A DNA stretch of 25,290 bases from a virus. This document shows positions 1-5,558 of the stretch, one piece after another (position 1 is the stretch's first letter; every line of letters starts with the position of its first letter). The notes beneath the pieces are model-generated. The model was given only the letters and a program-made list of their open reading frames with translations, was not told the origin of the DNA and did not search any database. The DNA is taken from positions 1-25,290 of IMG/VR virus record IMGVR_UViG_3300009161_000212, one strand, 5' to 3'. The position numbers were made by a program, and so were the translations under genes.

Positions 1-48
1 GCAGCCCTCGCAGCAGCCCTCGCAGCAGCCCTCGCAGCAGCCCACGCA
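1..48. repeat. 12-bp tandem repeat, four units
   Basis: Three identical units of gcagccctcgca are followed by a fourth with one substitution (gcagcccacgca). In the minus-strand gene that crosses it the repeat is in frame and encodes a repeated Ala-Ala-Arg-Ala unit. It reaches the window edge, so the true copy number is unknown. In-frame 12-bp units allow length change without a frameshift. Confidence 0.9.
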
Positions 49-347
49 GCATTCAACTCCGCATCTGTTGCCAGTCCGTCAGCATGTCTCTCCGACACGT
101 CCAACGCAGCCACACTGCGCGGATCAGTCATCAGATGCTGCACCTGACGCGCCGACCAAACCGCAAACTTCCGCAGCTCGCGATCCGTCAGTACACCCGG
201 TCGCGAAGCAACCCAGATCAACCAATCAGGCTTCAGCTTCGCCCACGCATCCTCCATCGACGCGCAGTTTTCCAACGCCCACTTGCGGCACTCGTCACAC
301 GCATCGTGCAGGCCACAGAACTCCTCAATACTCATAGTGTTGTTCAT
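1..347 (-). CDS. Conserved phage accessory protein, partial (3' end beyond the window)
   Basis: This frame opens with ATG at 347-345 in an ATGA overlap with the stop of the preceding gene and runs without a stop off the window edge, so 115 codons are visible and the C-terminus is missing. The N-terminal part has a Cys cluster (CGLHDACDEC, residues 11-20). It is followed by a Trp-rich stretch (DWLIWVASRPGVLTDRELR, about 41-59) and FAVWSARQVQHLMTDPRS (61-78). The visible end is an Ala/Arg repeat encoded by a 12-bp tandem repeat. The texture resembles small proteins common in phage accessory operons; I know no function for them. A second in-frame ATG lies at 335. Co-translation with the three preceding genes is inferred from the overlaps. 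Confidence 0.8.
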   Translation of the reverse strand, partial: MNNTMSIEEFCGLHDACDECRKWALENCASMEDAWAKLKPDWLIWVASRPGVLTDRELRKFAVWSARQVQHLMTDPRSVAALDVSERHADGLATDAELNAAWAAARAAARAAARA

Positions 348-640
348 TTGGTTTGTGTTGTTGAAATCTTTTGCGCCATCCATCGCTTCAGCTCACGCAA
401 CGCTTCCTTCACATCATCCGTCCCGAGCAACGCGGTGAACTCCTCCCGCAGCTTCCAGCTCAAATCCGCCTGCTGGCGTGCGCTGTCCCGCTCGGCGATG
501 AGTAGTCGAATCCGCTCGTTTGCATCCTGAAGCTCGCGTTCGAGCCTCCTGCAAAGCATACCGAGTTCGGCTACGTTGTGCGGTGTGCTGTCTGATATTG
601 GCGTCTCCACCATTTTGTTGCCGTCACCAATATGGTTCAT
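344..640 (-). CDS. Coiled-coil protein of unknown function (98 aa)
   Basis: The start is ATG 640-638, which overlaps the stop of the upstream gene as ATGA; longer forms starting upstream would read through that gene in another frame. Residues from about 20 onward are rich in charged heptads (LCRRLERELQDANERIRLL, then AERDSARQQADLSWKLREE), indicating a long coiled coil, followed by a short amphipathic tail (EALRELKRWM). There is no catalytic motif or membrane segment. It sits third in a four-gene co-translated string downstream of the recombination genes. Function is unknown. Confidence 0.75.
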   Translation of the reverse strand: MNHIGDGNKMVETPISDSTPHNVAELGMLCRRLERELQDANERIRLLIAERDSARQQADLSWKLREEFTALLGTDDVKEALRELKRWMAQKISTTQTK

Positions 641-870
641 CGCTTTGCCTTTCCATTCCTCTTCTCCCACCGCCGTACAGCCCGCCACAACGGATGTTTC
701 TCTCCCGGCCATGCACTCATGCTCATCGGCTCGCCGTCCTTCCTTAGCAAACCAAGCATCCCGTGGACGTACTCCCACCTCCACACCCTCCCTCGGATGC
801 GGGTCTGCCCACCTTCGTCAGGCATCGTGACGATGCAGGGGTTTCCAGCCATTACGGTGCGGATGGTCAT
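637..870 (-). CDS. Small basic protein of unknown function (77 aa)
   Basis: The start is ATG 870-868, in an ATGA overlap with the stop of the zinc-finger gene before it. The protein is basic and Trp-rich (RGRVWRWEYVHGMLGLLRKDGE, then WPGEKHPLWRAVRRWEKR at the C-terminus). The N-terminal half, with IRTVMAGNPCIVTMPDEGG, could form a small beta-barrel-like fold, but I do not recognise a family. Tight overlap on both sides supports it as a real gene in an accessory operon. Confidence 0.7.
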   Translation of the reverse strand: MTIRTVMAGNPCIVTMPDEGGQTRIRGRVWRWEYVHGMLGLLRKDGEPMSMSAWPGEKHPLWRAVRRWEKRNGKAKR

Positions 871-1121
871 GGGTTGATCTCCTTGGCTTTGTTCCATCGC
901 TCGACGTGTCTTTTCGCCGTCTCGTGCGTAGTGACCACCGCCAAATGCCACTCAGCCAACAGGTCGCCAGCAGACTCCAGGCGATTCACACGCGCCTTCA
1001 GCTGGCCAATCTCCAGCACCAAGCACGCCTTGCTGCGATGACCATTCCCATAACTTCCACACCGGAACGGCACAGGGTAGTCATCACGCGGCTCCAATCC
1101 GCAATAGGGACACTTGTTCAT
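867..1121 (-). CDS. Zinc-finger plus coiled-coil small protein (84 aa)
   Basis: The start is ATG 1121-1119, preceded by a GGAG about nine bases upstream; a GTG two codons earlier is too close to that ribosome binding site. The N-terminus carries a probable zinc site: C4 and C7 (CPYCG), then C21 and C33 spaced across GSYGNGHRSKAC. The remainder (about residues 36-80) is helical with coiled-coil character (LEIGQLKARVNRLESAGDLL). It is the first gene after the probable terminator at 1140-1190 and heads a four-gene overlap string. Nucleic-acid or protein binding is plausible but not shown. Confidence 0.75.
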   Translation of the reverse strand: MNKCPYCGLEPRDDYPVPFRCGSYGNGHRSKACLVLEIGQLKARVNRLESAGDLLAEWHLAVVTTHETAKRHVERWNKAKEINP

Positions 1122-1139
1122 AGTCACTCACTCCAACAA

Positions 1140-1190
1140 GCCAAAATCAAAACCCGCCGCCAGTCCGGTCCTTGAATTCGGACCAGCGGC
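1140..1190 (-). terminator. Probable intrinsic terminator after the recombination block
   Basis: Read on the minus strand, CTGGTCC pairs with GGACCGG (one T-G wobble) around an 8-base loop. Flanking GCCGC and GCGGC can extend the stem across an asymmetric internal loop. A T-rich tract (TTTTGATTTT) follows at about 1152-1143. It lies between the nuclease gene and the zinc-finger gene, one of the few real intergenic gaps here. The T tract is interrupted, so efficiency is uncertain. Confidence 0.5.
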
Positions 1191-1203
1191 AGGAACCTCC
1201 CAC

Positions 1204-2286
1204 TCAGGAGGAAAGTCTAACCAGCGACGGTGCGGTCGCATTGGTTTCGGTGCATCCGGCTAGAATTGACTCTAGTCGAACATCCAACGCCTTGCCCTTC
1301 TCTTGAGTCGCGGCCTTGACCGCATCCTTGAGCTTGCCCTTGGCGATTGAGACGCAGGACATGAACGCCTCGGAATTTACTCCGAGTGCAGCGGTGCGGT
1401 TATAGACGGTCGTCGCATCCTTGATCGTCTCACGCTCGCTGCCGGGTTTCAGCGTCCACCCAGGCACCACGTCTCCAGATTCAAGTCGGCGCTTGGCTTC
1501 GGCCTTGCACGCGTCAATCACGCGAGTCGCAAACTCGGCGCGCTCCAAAAACTCAGCCAGCGTCTGCGAGGTCAGCGTGGCCGCGATTGCGTCGGCAGTC
1601 GTACCTGCTGGCGTAGCCGCCACGGGCAGCGCCACCGAGGCTTCCCTAGCCTCTGGGCAATACGGCTTTGCTTTGCAGTATTTACACGCTTCTGGAGACG
1701 GTATCCTAGGCGCATTCGGTGCGTTGATGCGGTCGACGATCCGACCGATCTCGGCGCGTGCCACGATCAGGTCCTCAAACGTGTATTCGCAGACCGTCGG
1801 AGCACCTGCCAGCGGCTGGACGATCGCAACCGTCACCCTGGTTAGGCCATGATGAATACCGACCAGCACGGCCAGGGCGCGGAGTTGGAGGTTGCCCTCG
1901 GCGCTCGTCACCTCGCCGCGCCCGGTCTTGTAGTCGATCACCACACCGTCACCGCTCAGGCTGTCAATCGCGACCACGTCGGGCTTGCCGGACCAGTCCC
2001 GCCCCACCCAATACCGACGCTCGCGGATGATCTCGTCCCGGTACGGTAGCACGGTGTTCAGGATCGTTTCTTCTTGCTCGCGGCATCGCAGCGCGAGGTC
2101 TACCTCATCAGAGGTCAACGGCACGGTCATTGTCTCACCTGCGAGCCACGCATGGATGCGGTTGCCGGTCGCAGCGTCGTCTGATGTCTGATCGGGAATG
2201 CCCTGCTCCGCTTGCCATGAGCCAGGACAGAGTTGGTACCGACCCATGCTCGACGCCGAGGGCTTGTTGTTGCGCTCGTCACTCAC
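1204..2286 (-). CDS. Cas4/RecB-like PD-(D/E)XK nuclease (DUF2800-type), RecT partner
   Basis: The protein has 360 residues and a GTG start at 2286-2284 in a GTGA overlap with the gene before. It carries a PD-(D/E)XK core: H45 in GNRIHAW, D103 in SGKPDVVAID, D118 and K120 in VIDYKTG, and a Q-containing helix near 133 (NLQLRALAV). Four cysteines (C20 in LCPGSW, then C201, C204, C210 in CKYCKAKPYC) match the split Fe-S cluster arrangement of Cas4 and AddB nucleases. The likely role is a 5'-3' exonuclease that makes single strands for RecT. This is inferred from fold and position; substrate polarity cannot be read from sequence. Confidence 0.85.
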   Translation of the reverse strand: MSDERNNKPSASSMGRYQLCPGSWQAEQGIPDQTSDDAATGNRIHAWLAGETMTVPLTSDEVDLALRCREQEETILNTVLPYRDEIIRERRYWVGRDWSGKPDVVAIDSLSGDGVVIDYKTGRGEVTSAEGNLQLRALAVLVGIHHGLTRVTVAIVQPLAGAPTVCEYTFEDLIVARAEIGRIVDRINAPNAPRIPSPEACKYCKAKPYCPEAREASVALPVAATPAGTTADAIAATLTSQTLAEFLERAEFATRVIDACKAEAKRRLESGDVVPGWTLKPGSERETIKDATTVYNRTAALGVNSEAFMSCVSIAKGKLKDAVKAATQEKGKALDVRLESILAGCTETNATAPSLVRLSS

Positions 2287-2642
2287 ACTTCACCTCTCAT
2301 TCTTGCGGCGTGCTTGGCTTTAACCTCCTCGACGGCCAGCCGGTCCTCTTCCCGGAGCGGATCGAGCGGAAGTCCGGGTTGGTTGGGGTCGTCCATCGAC
2401 GCGGTGACCGTGAATTTGCGTCGCACGTTCACCGGCATGGACACAACCACGGCGGATCCATCAAGATCCCATTTGGCGGTGATCGCGAGCGACAGGACCG
2501 CTTTGCCTTCCTCCTTCTCCTGCGCCTCTTCCATGGTCGCGGTGATGGCCTCGGTGATGTTGTCCCGCGCCTCGTCGATCAAGATCGGAACCTGCGCGCA
2601 GATCACGCGTTTCAGTTCGTCGATGCGGTCTTGAGCGTTCAC
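2283..2642 (-). CDS. Unknown protein between RecT and nuclease genes (119 aa)
   Basis: A GTG at 2642-2640 overlaps the RecT stop as GTGA; this choice gives a tight operon, whereas the longer form would begin inside RecT. The N-terminal half is acidic and helical (IDELKRVICAQVPILIDEA and EAITATMEEAQEKEE). The middle is a beta-rich segment (KAVLSLAITAKWDLDGSAVVVSMPV). The C-terminus is charged (LREEDRLAVEEVKAKHAARMRGEV). Its place between an annealase and its nuclease suggests a recombination accessory, for example a single-strand-binding or bridging factor, but I do not recognise the family. Confidence 0.75.
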   Translation of the reverse strand: MNAQDRIDELKRVICAQVPILIDEARDNITEAITATMEEAQEKEEGKAVLSLAITAKWDLDGSAVVVSMPVNVRRKFTVTASMDDPNQPGLPLDPLREEDRLAVEEVKAKHAARMRGEV

Positions 2643-3562
2643 TTGCCACCTCCTTCGACCCACTTTTTAGCTTTCGAAACGACCGGCCCGAGATTGTCCG
2701 CGATGCGCCCGACCAGAGCCTCGTCGAGTTCCGCAAACGAGTCAGCCGCAACGTGGATCTTGCGGACCTCGACCATCCACCGGCGGAACAGGTCGAAACT
2801 CACGCCCACCTCGATGAACGCCTCGGCGATTGCCTGACGGCGCAGGTCCAGATCGGACGGGTGGGCGATTTCCTGCGTCGCCTCGGCAACCGGCGTTGGT
2901 TCTGGTGTTGGTTCAGGTTCCGGCGCCGGAGTCGCAAACATCGGCGGCGTAACGTTGCGCGCAGTCGCCACCGGATCGTCCTGGACCTCCTCGACCGTGC
3001 GCAGACCGCGCAGGGCGTCCCCAAATTGATCGCGCAGGGCAAACGAGCGAGCGCGATGTTTCAACATCCGGGCAGGGTACTGCGTCCAAGGGCCTGCCTT
3101 GCCCCACAAGTTAGCCCTCTTGGCGTCGGCCACGGAGAACGCAGTCTCGGCAGGCTCGTAGCCCTGACGCTGCACTCGGCAGACTGCCGTTGTCGCGTCG
3201 GTAAACGTCGCAGGGTTTCGCGGCAACCGTTTACCGGCCTCCTCGTACCACTCCTCAAACAGCGCCAACTCTCCGGTGCTGCGGACAACCGCAAGCTGCG
3301 CGTCTCCCCAGATCGCAGGACGACCGTTGATCACCGCGATGTTCTGCAAGGCAGCCATCATCGGGAGGCCAACCTCCAACCCCATCTCAAGAGCGACGAA
3401 GATCGCCTCTGGCGTCTCAATGCCTTTCGGCGCCAACCCGGATTTGCTGACCGCAGTCGCGAACCGATAGAGATCGTCCATGCTGGACGGCGCGATGCCT
3501 CGGTTGCCGATTGGCACCACCTGCTTGGTCGGCGGCTGCTGCGTTGTTAGTGCGTTGCTCAT
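2639..3562 (-). CDS. recT: RecT-family single-strand annealing protein
   Basis: The protein has 307 residues. ATG 3562-3560 begins two bases after the stop of the preceding mini-gene; an upstream ATG would overlap that gene. The RecT core is clear: residues about 29-90 contain DLYRFATAVSKSGLAPKG, ALEMGLEVGLPMMAALQNIA and VINGRPAIWGDAQLAVVRS. PARMLKHRARSFALRDQFGD follows, the conserved helical end of the core. A Pro/Glu-rich linker (PEPEPTPEPTPV) joins a C-terminal helical domain of about 90 residues. It anneals complementary single strands during phage recombination and is followed by a Cas4/RecB-like nuclease, the usual pairing. Family assignment is firm; the C-terminal domain is not recognised. 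Confidence 0.93.
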   Translation of the reverse strand: MSNALTTQQPPTKQVVPIGNRGIAPSSMDDLYRFATAVSKSGLAPKGIETPEAIFVALEMGLEVGLPMMAALQNIAVINGRPAIWGDAQLAVVRSTGELALFEEWYEEAGKRLPRNPATFTDATTAVCRVQRQGYEPAETAFSVADAKRANLWGKAGPWTQYPARMLKHRARSFALRDQFGDALRGLRTVEEVQDDPVATARNVTPPMFATPAPEPEPTPEPTPVAEATQEIAHPSDLDLRRQAIAEAFIEVGVSFDLFRRWMVEVRKIHVAADSFAELDEALVGRIADNLGPVVSKAKKWVEGGGK

Positions 3563-3564
3563 GT

Positions 3565-3708
3565 TTACTTGATTCGTGTGATCTTCAGCCACTTACGCAG
3601 GCTGTTTCGGCGCGTGTTGCGCTTTTTCTCAAACAGAGTGCCCAGCGTCAGGCACCCCAAAAAGAAGAGCAGCGTTGCCACTGCTGCGATGTGTGCTGGA
3701 GGATTCAT
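3565..3708 (-). CDS. Single-pass membrane mini-protein (47 aa)
   Basis: ATG 3708-3706 overlaps the preceding stop as ATGA, and the gene ends with TAA two bases before the RecT start. A hydrophobic segment at about residues 6-25 (IAAVATLLFFLGCLTLGTLF) is followed by a strongly basic tail (EKKRNTRRNSLRKWLKITRIK). This gives an inner-membrane protein with a cytoplasmic positive tail. It is too short for usual gene callers. The junctions on both sides are the main support. Function is unknown. Confidence 0.65.
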   Translation of the reverse strand: MNPPAHIAAVATLLFFLGCLTLGTLFEKKRNTRRNSLRKWLKITRIK

Positions 3709-3887
3709 CGCTTTGCCTCCAGTTCGGCGCGGAGCCGGAGGTTTTCGTCGTACAACCTCTTGGCCTCGTCCCTCATAGCCGCCAGCTTGCAGGCGAGGTC
3801 CTCAGCCCTGCGAATGGCGCACCACTGCGCCCAGATGGCGACTGCGGCCAGCGCGGCCAGCATAATTACAGCGATGGTGTTGCTCAT
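3705..3887 (-). CDS. Membrane-anchored coiled-coil mini-protein (60 aa)
   Basis: The preferred start is ATG 3887-3885; the longer reading frame runs into the previous gene. A hydrophobic segment spans about residues 4-22 (TIAVIMLAALAAVAIWAQW). It is followed by a charged heptad region (AEDLACKLAAMRDEAKRLYDE onward), which should form a coiled coil. Its stop overlaps the next membrane mini-gene as ATGA, so the two are probably co-translated and may act together. Function is unknown. Confidence 0.65.
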   Translation of the reverse strand: MSNTIAVIMLAALAAVAIWAQWCAIRRAEDLACKLAAMRDEAKRLYDENLRLRAELEAKR

Positions 3888-3906
3888 GGTGTCAGTTAGA
3901 AATGGG

Positions 3907-4155
3907 TCAGATGCTAGCAGCACTCCAGCACGGTTCGACGCCATCGTCGTCAGGCCCCAGGTACTCGCCGGTGTAGCTGTTGAAATACGCTTCAACCGTG
4001 CGGCCCTCTGCGTCGCAGTGGTTGCCTTGCGCGTTGCGCCATCCTGTCGGGGTGACGGTCACAGACGGGATGCCGTCCTGCTCGCGGATTGTGAGGTTCT
4101 CGCGTTGGGCGAGTCGGCGGGCATCAGAGCCGGTGATTTTGTAGGTCGTAGACAT
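3907..4155 (-). CDS. Early small protein of unknown function (82 aa)
   Basis: ATG 4155-4153 is chosen because the longer frame would overlap the repressor gene and run through the operator-like sites. The protein begins MSTTYKITGSDARRLAQREN. It has a beta-rich middle (LTIREQDGIPSVTVTPTGW) and a C-terminus with YFNSYTGEYLGPDDDG and one Cys-Trp pair. No family is recognised. It is the first gene downstream of the operator pair at 4207-4243 and would be the first product of the operon that those sites control. Confidence 0.65.
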   Translation of the reverse strand: MSTTYKITGSDARRLAQRENLTIREQDGIPSVTVTPTGWRNAQGNHCDAEGRTVEAYFNSYTGEYLGPDDDGVEPCWSAASI

Positions 4156-4206
4156 ATTCTCGTCAGTATTGGTTTCGCTTTCGACATGCGCAGTAAAGCC
4201 TGCCGA

Positions 4207-4220
4207 TTGCGCGGACGCAA
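4207..4220. promoter_or_regulatory. Operator-like palindrome, site 1
   Basis: The sequence TTGCGCGGACGCAA has perfect 5-base arms (TTGCG/CGCAA) around four bases. It lies just past the stop of the repressor-like gene and 52 bases upstream of the 82-residue gene. Three further copies lie within 275 bases. It is probably a binding site for the adjacent helix-turn-helix protein. Confidence 0.65.
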
Positions 4221-4223
4221 CAA

Positions 4224-4424
4224 CTATTTTTGCGGACACGCAAATTTCTTTTCGGCGCAAATCAACGCTTGGTACGTGCTGACGCTCGGAGTCTGCCCAC
4301 GTTCAAGAATGCGCCAGAGCGTGGTATGGCTCACGTCGGCTGCGCTGGCCCAGTCCTGAATGGTGACGTCCTGTTTAGCCAAGCGATCGCGGATTGCGCG
4401 GAGTTCGCGCTTAAAATCATGCAT
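4224..4424 (-). CDS. Small helix-turn-helix repressor-like protein (66 aa)
   Basis: ATG 4424-4422 is preferred over upstream starts because the extended N-terminus would be translated from the operator sites and has no domain character. The product is essentially one DNA-binding domain: RAIRDRLAKQDVTIQDWASA then AADVSHTTLWRILERGQTPS, a lambda-repressor/XRE-like helix-turn-helix with the recognition helix around SHTTLWRILERG. There is no C-terminal dimerisation or autocleavage domain, so it is closer in size to Cro than to full-length CI. Two palindromes lie just upstream and two overlap its 3' end or the gap after it, consistent with autoregulation and control of the downstream operon. That role is inference. 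Confidence 0.75.
   Translation of the reverse strand: MHDFKRELRAIRDRLAKQDVTIQDWASAADVSHTTLWRILERGQTPSVSTYQALICAEKKFACPQK
4230..4243. promoter_or_regulatory. Operator-like palindrome, site 2
   Basis: The sequence TTGCGGACACGCAA has perfect 5-base arms, extended by a further T/A pair to 16 bases. It overlaps the last codons of the repressor-like gene and starts 23 bases from site 1, about two helical turns. A lone half-site (CGCAA) lies at 4256-4260. Confidence 0.65.
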
Positions 4425-4445
4425 GGGCGGACCATGAGCACCGGA

Positions 4446-4459
4446 TTGCGTGGGCGCAA
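4446..4459. promoter_or_regulatory. Operator-like palindrome, site 3
   Basis: The sequence TTGCGTGGGCGCAA has perfect 5-base arms around TGGG. It lies 22 bases upstream of the preferred start of the repressor-like gene, where binding would block its transcription or translation. Confidence 0.65.
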
Positions 4460-4467
4460 GATTGGAG

Positions 4468-4481
4468 TTGCGCGGGTGCAA
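4468..4481. promoter_or_regulatory. Operator-like palindrome, site 4
   Basis: The sequence TTGCGCGGGTGCAA matches the other sites at nine of ten arm positions. It starts 22 bases from site 3, reproducing the spacing of the other pair (23 bases). No convincing -35/-10 pair could be assigned beside it. Confidence 0.6.
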
Positions 4482-4805
4482 TCGTTGTGCTGTTGACATC
4501 CTTTCAACCATTGGCATTGTCCAACCCGTCAGAGGGACCGAGGTCCCGCAGGTTTGAAACCCTGTGCTACATCGAAAGTGAGCTTTGCCGCCTGAGTGCC
4601 TACGGGCACACCCAAGTGTCCGAGGCTGTTCCCAAAGGAACGGAGTGGAAACTGGAGGGTGACGACAGCGCGCTTAGGCGTGGTGTCTTTACCCTTCGGA
4701 ACCGGGCTGAAACCCAAGGAACAAAGAGGAATCCGGGAACCTCAAGACCTTAAGGAAACCGGATAGTCCTTGGATGATCCCGAAATCCGTTTCGGGATGA
4801 TCCCT
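4482..4805. other. Gene-free stretch rich in inverted repeats; possible structured RNA or inserted element
   Basis: No convincing gene lies between the operators and the end of the Cys-rich gene. Many short perfect inverted repeats are visible: GGGACC/GGTCCC (4534-4547), GGTTT/AAACC (about 4551-4561), GTGCC/GGCAC (about 4597-4610), GTTCC/GGAAC (about 4628-4641), ATCCGG/CCGGAT (about 4731-4764) and the large hairpin at 4772-4803. Open frames exist on both strands (for example a TTG-started 62-codon frame at 4717-4529), but they have no domain character or junction support. It could be a noncoding RNA, an untranslated leader of the repressor, or a small interspersed repeat element. Confidence 0.45.
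4772..4803. other. Strong hairpin, 13-bp stem with one mismatch
   Basis: GGAT, a G-G mismatch, AT and CCCGAAA pair with TTTCGGG, AT and ATCC around a 4-base TCCG loop. The hairpin begins just past the 3' end of the Cys-rich gene (stop at 4806). No T tract follows on either strand, so it is not a standard intrinsic terminator; it may protect an RNA end or be part of a repeat element. Confidence 0.7.
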
Positions 4806-5027
4806 TCAAGCTTTGCGCGAAACCGGACACTCCTGAGGATGAGTCCACGGTGAAATTCTGTGAGCGCCACGCGGGCAGCCGTTGCGCGGATGGCAGCACC
4901 TGAACACCGATTCTTGGAACCACTCGCACGCTCCGCACATTTCCCGCGACGGGCCGATCACTCGACGGGTTGCGGTGACGGTCTCGCCCTGTGGTTGCCG
5001 GACCCGGCCTGTTACGCGGAATGTCAT
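4806..5027 (-). CDS. Cys-rich, probably zinc-binding small protein (73 aa)
   Basis: ATG 5027-5025 overlaps the stop of the ribbon-helix-helix gene as ATGA. The N-terminus is a short beta-like segment (MTFRVTGRVRQPQGETVTAT). It is followed by a cysteine cluster: CGAC at about residues 31-34, then CCHPRNGC and a late Cys in PQECPVS. This spacing suggests one or two zinc sites or a metal-binding knuckle. It forms a co-translated unit with the RHH protein and the zinc-ribbon frame upstream. Function is unknown; a role in early gene control or host takeover is only a guess. Confidence 0.7.
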   Translation of the reverse strand: MTFRVTGRVRQPQGETVTATRRVIGPSREMCGACEWFQESVFRCCHPRNGCPRGAHRISPWTHPQECPVSRKA

Positions 5028-5218
5028 GATGCCGCATTGAGCGTCCGCGTGACCCACTCGGAAAGTGGGAGCCCAGCGGAGCGAGACTTCGCAACCCATT
5101 GTCCCTTGGTCTCCATTGGGACGCGGATGTGCAGATGACCATCGGCTGGATGGTCGCCTTTTTGGCGAATGGCGTGACCCTTGCGGAACTCTCCGTTTTT
5201 TCGGTGGGTTTGTGTCAT
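5024..5218 (-). CDS. Ribbon-helix-helix DNA-binding protein candidate (64 aa)
   Basis: ATG 5218-5216 is in an ATGA overlap with the upstream zinc-ribbon frame. The first half is basic and probably flexible (MTQTHRKNGEFRKGHAIRQK). Residues about 28-62 fit a ribbon-helix-helix: a beta strand LHIRVPMETK, helix A GQWVAKSRSAG, and helix B LPLSEWVTRTLNAAS. This is the pattern of Arc/CopG-like regulators and of short antitoxin or mobilisation proteins. No toxin-like partner is adjacent. A phage regulator is the simplest reading. Confidence 0.7.
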   Translation of the reverse strand: MTQTHRKNGEFRKGHAIRQKGDHPADGHLHIRVPMETKGQWVAKSRSAGLPLSEWVTRTLNAAS

Positions 5219-5382
5219 GTTTTACGCCTTTGGTAGTCCGCCCGCTTTCCGCACCCGTCACACCGTTCCCCAATCATCACGGTATATTCCTGCCCAATTC
5301 CCTTTTCCAGTCTTTCCCAACACGCCAAGCAGTAGCCTCTTCCGATGCTATCTGCCGTCCAGTTCGGCGGTTGGGCAACTAT
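5215..5382 (-). CDS. Zinc-ribbon mini-protein with unclear start (about 55 aa)
   Basis: An open frame follows an in-frame TGA near 5406 and ends with TGA at 5217-5215, overlapping the RHH gene start as ATGA. It encodes two CxxC knuckles, GYCLACWERLEKGIG and then ERCDGCGKRADYQ, with 19 residues between them, the layout of a zinc ribbon. No ATG, GTG or TTG lies upstream of the first knuckle. The listed start is an ATA that forms an ATAG overlap with the preceding stop, so the start may be rare, misplaced, or the gene may be damaged. The C-terminal junction and the cysteine pattern are the support. Confidence 0.45.
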   Translation of the reverse strand: MVAQPPNWTADSIGRGYCLACWERLEKGIGQEYTVMIGERCDGCGKRADYQRRKT

Positions 5383-5537
5383 TCCCCCAGTCCGACGATG
5401 TGCTCAATAGTGCTGATGTCGAACTTCTGATTGCCCGTCGCTTCATTGAGCTTTTGGATTGCCCCTTGGAAGGTGTCGTCTTCAACCCGAATGTTTTTGC
5501 CGTTTACCGTCACGTGAATGATGTGCTTCGTTTTCAT
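5379..5537 (-). CDS. Small protein of unknown function (52 aa)
   Basis: ATG 5537-5535 is chosen because a longer frame would run back into the 1132-residue tail gene and has no protein-like character there. The product begins MKTKHIIHVTVNGKNIRVED, a beta-hairpin-like start. It continues with a helix (FQGAIQKLNEATGNQ) and ends FDISTIEHIVGLGE. There are no cysteines, membrane segment or known motif. It is the first gene after the tail operon and follows a palindrome at 5559-5584. It heads the cluster of small regulatory genes. Confidence 0.65.
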   Translation of the reverse strand: MKTKHIIHVTVNGKNIRVEDDTFQGAIQKLNEATGNQKFDISTIEHIVGLGE

Positions 5538-5558
5538 GCGCTGACAATGCACTCGATT

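Noticed and set aside
1-48. CRISPR-like array at the window edge
   Set aside because: The 12-base units are directly adjacent with no spacers and encode an in-frame Ala/Arg repeat.
4548-4570. tRNA T-arm-like sequence (GGTTTGAAACC)
   Set aside because: No acceptor, anticodon or D-arm could be placed around it on either strand.
4529-4717. 62-codon TTG-start frame in the gene-free stretch
   Set aside because: It has no ribosome binding site, domain or gene overlap, and its reading crosses the inverted repeats. It could still be part of a repeat element, so the segment is described as noncoding.
4829-4858. Hammerhead ribozyme core (CTGAGGA ... GAAA)
   Set aside because: The intervening bases cannot form stem II and no matching stems I or III were seen; it also lies within the Cys-rich gene.
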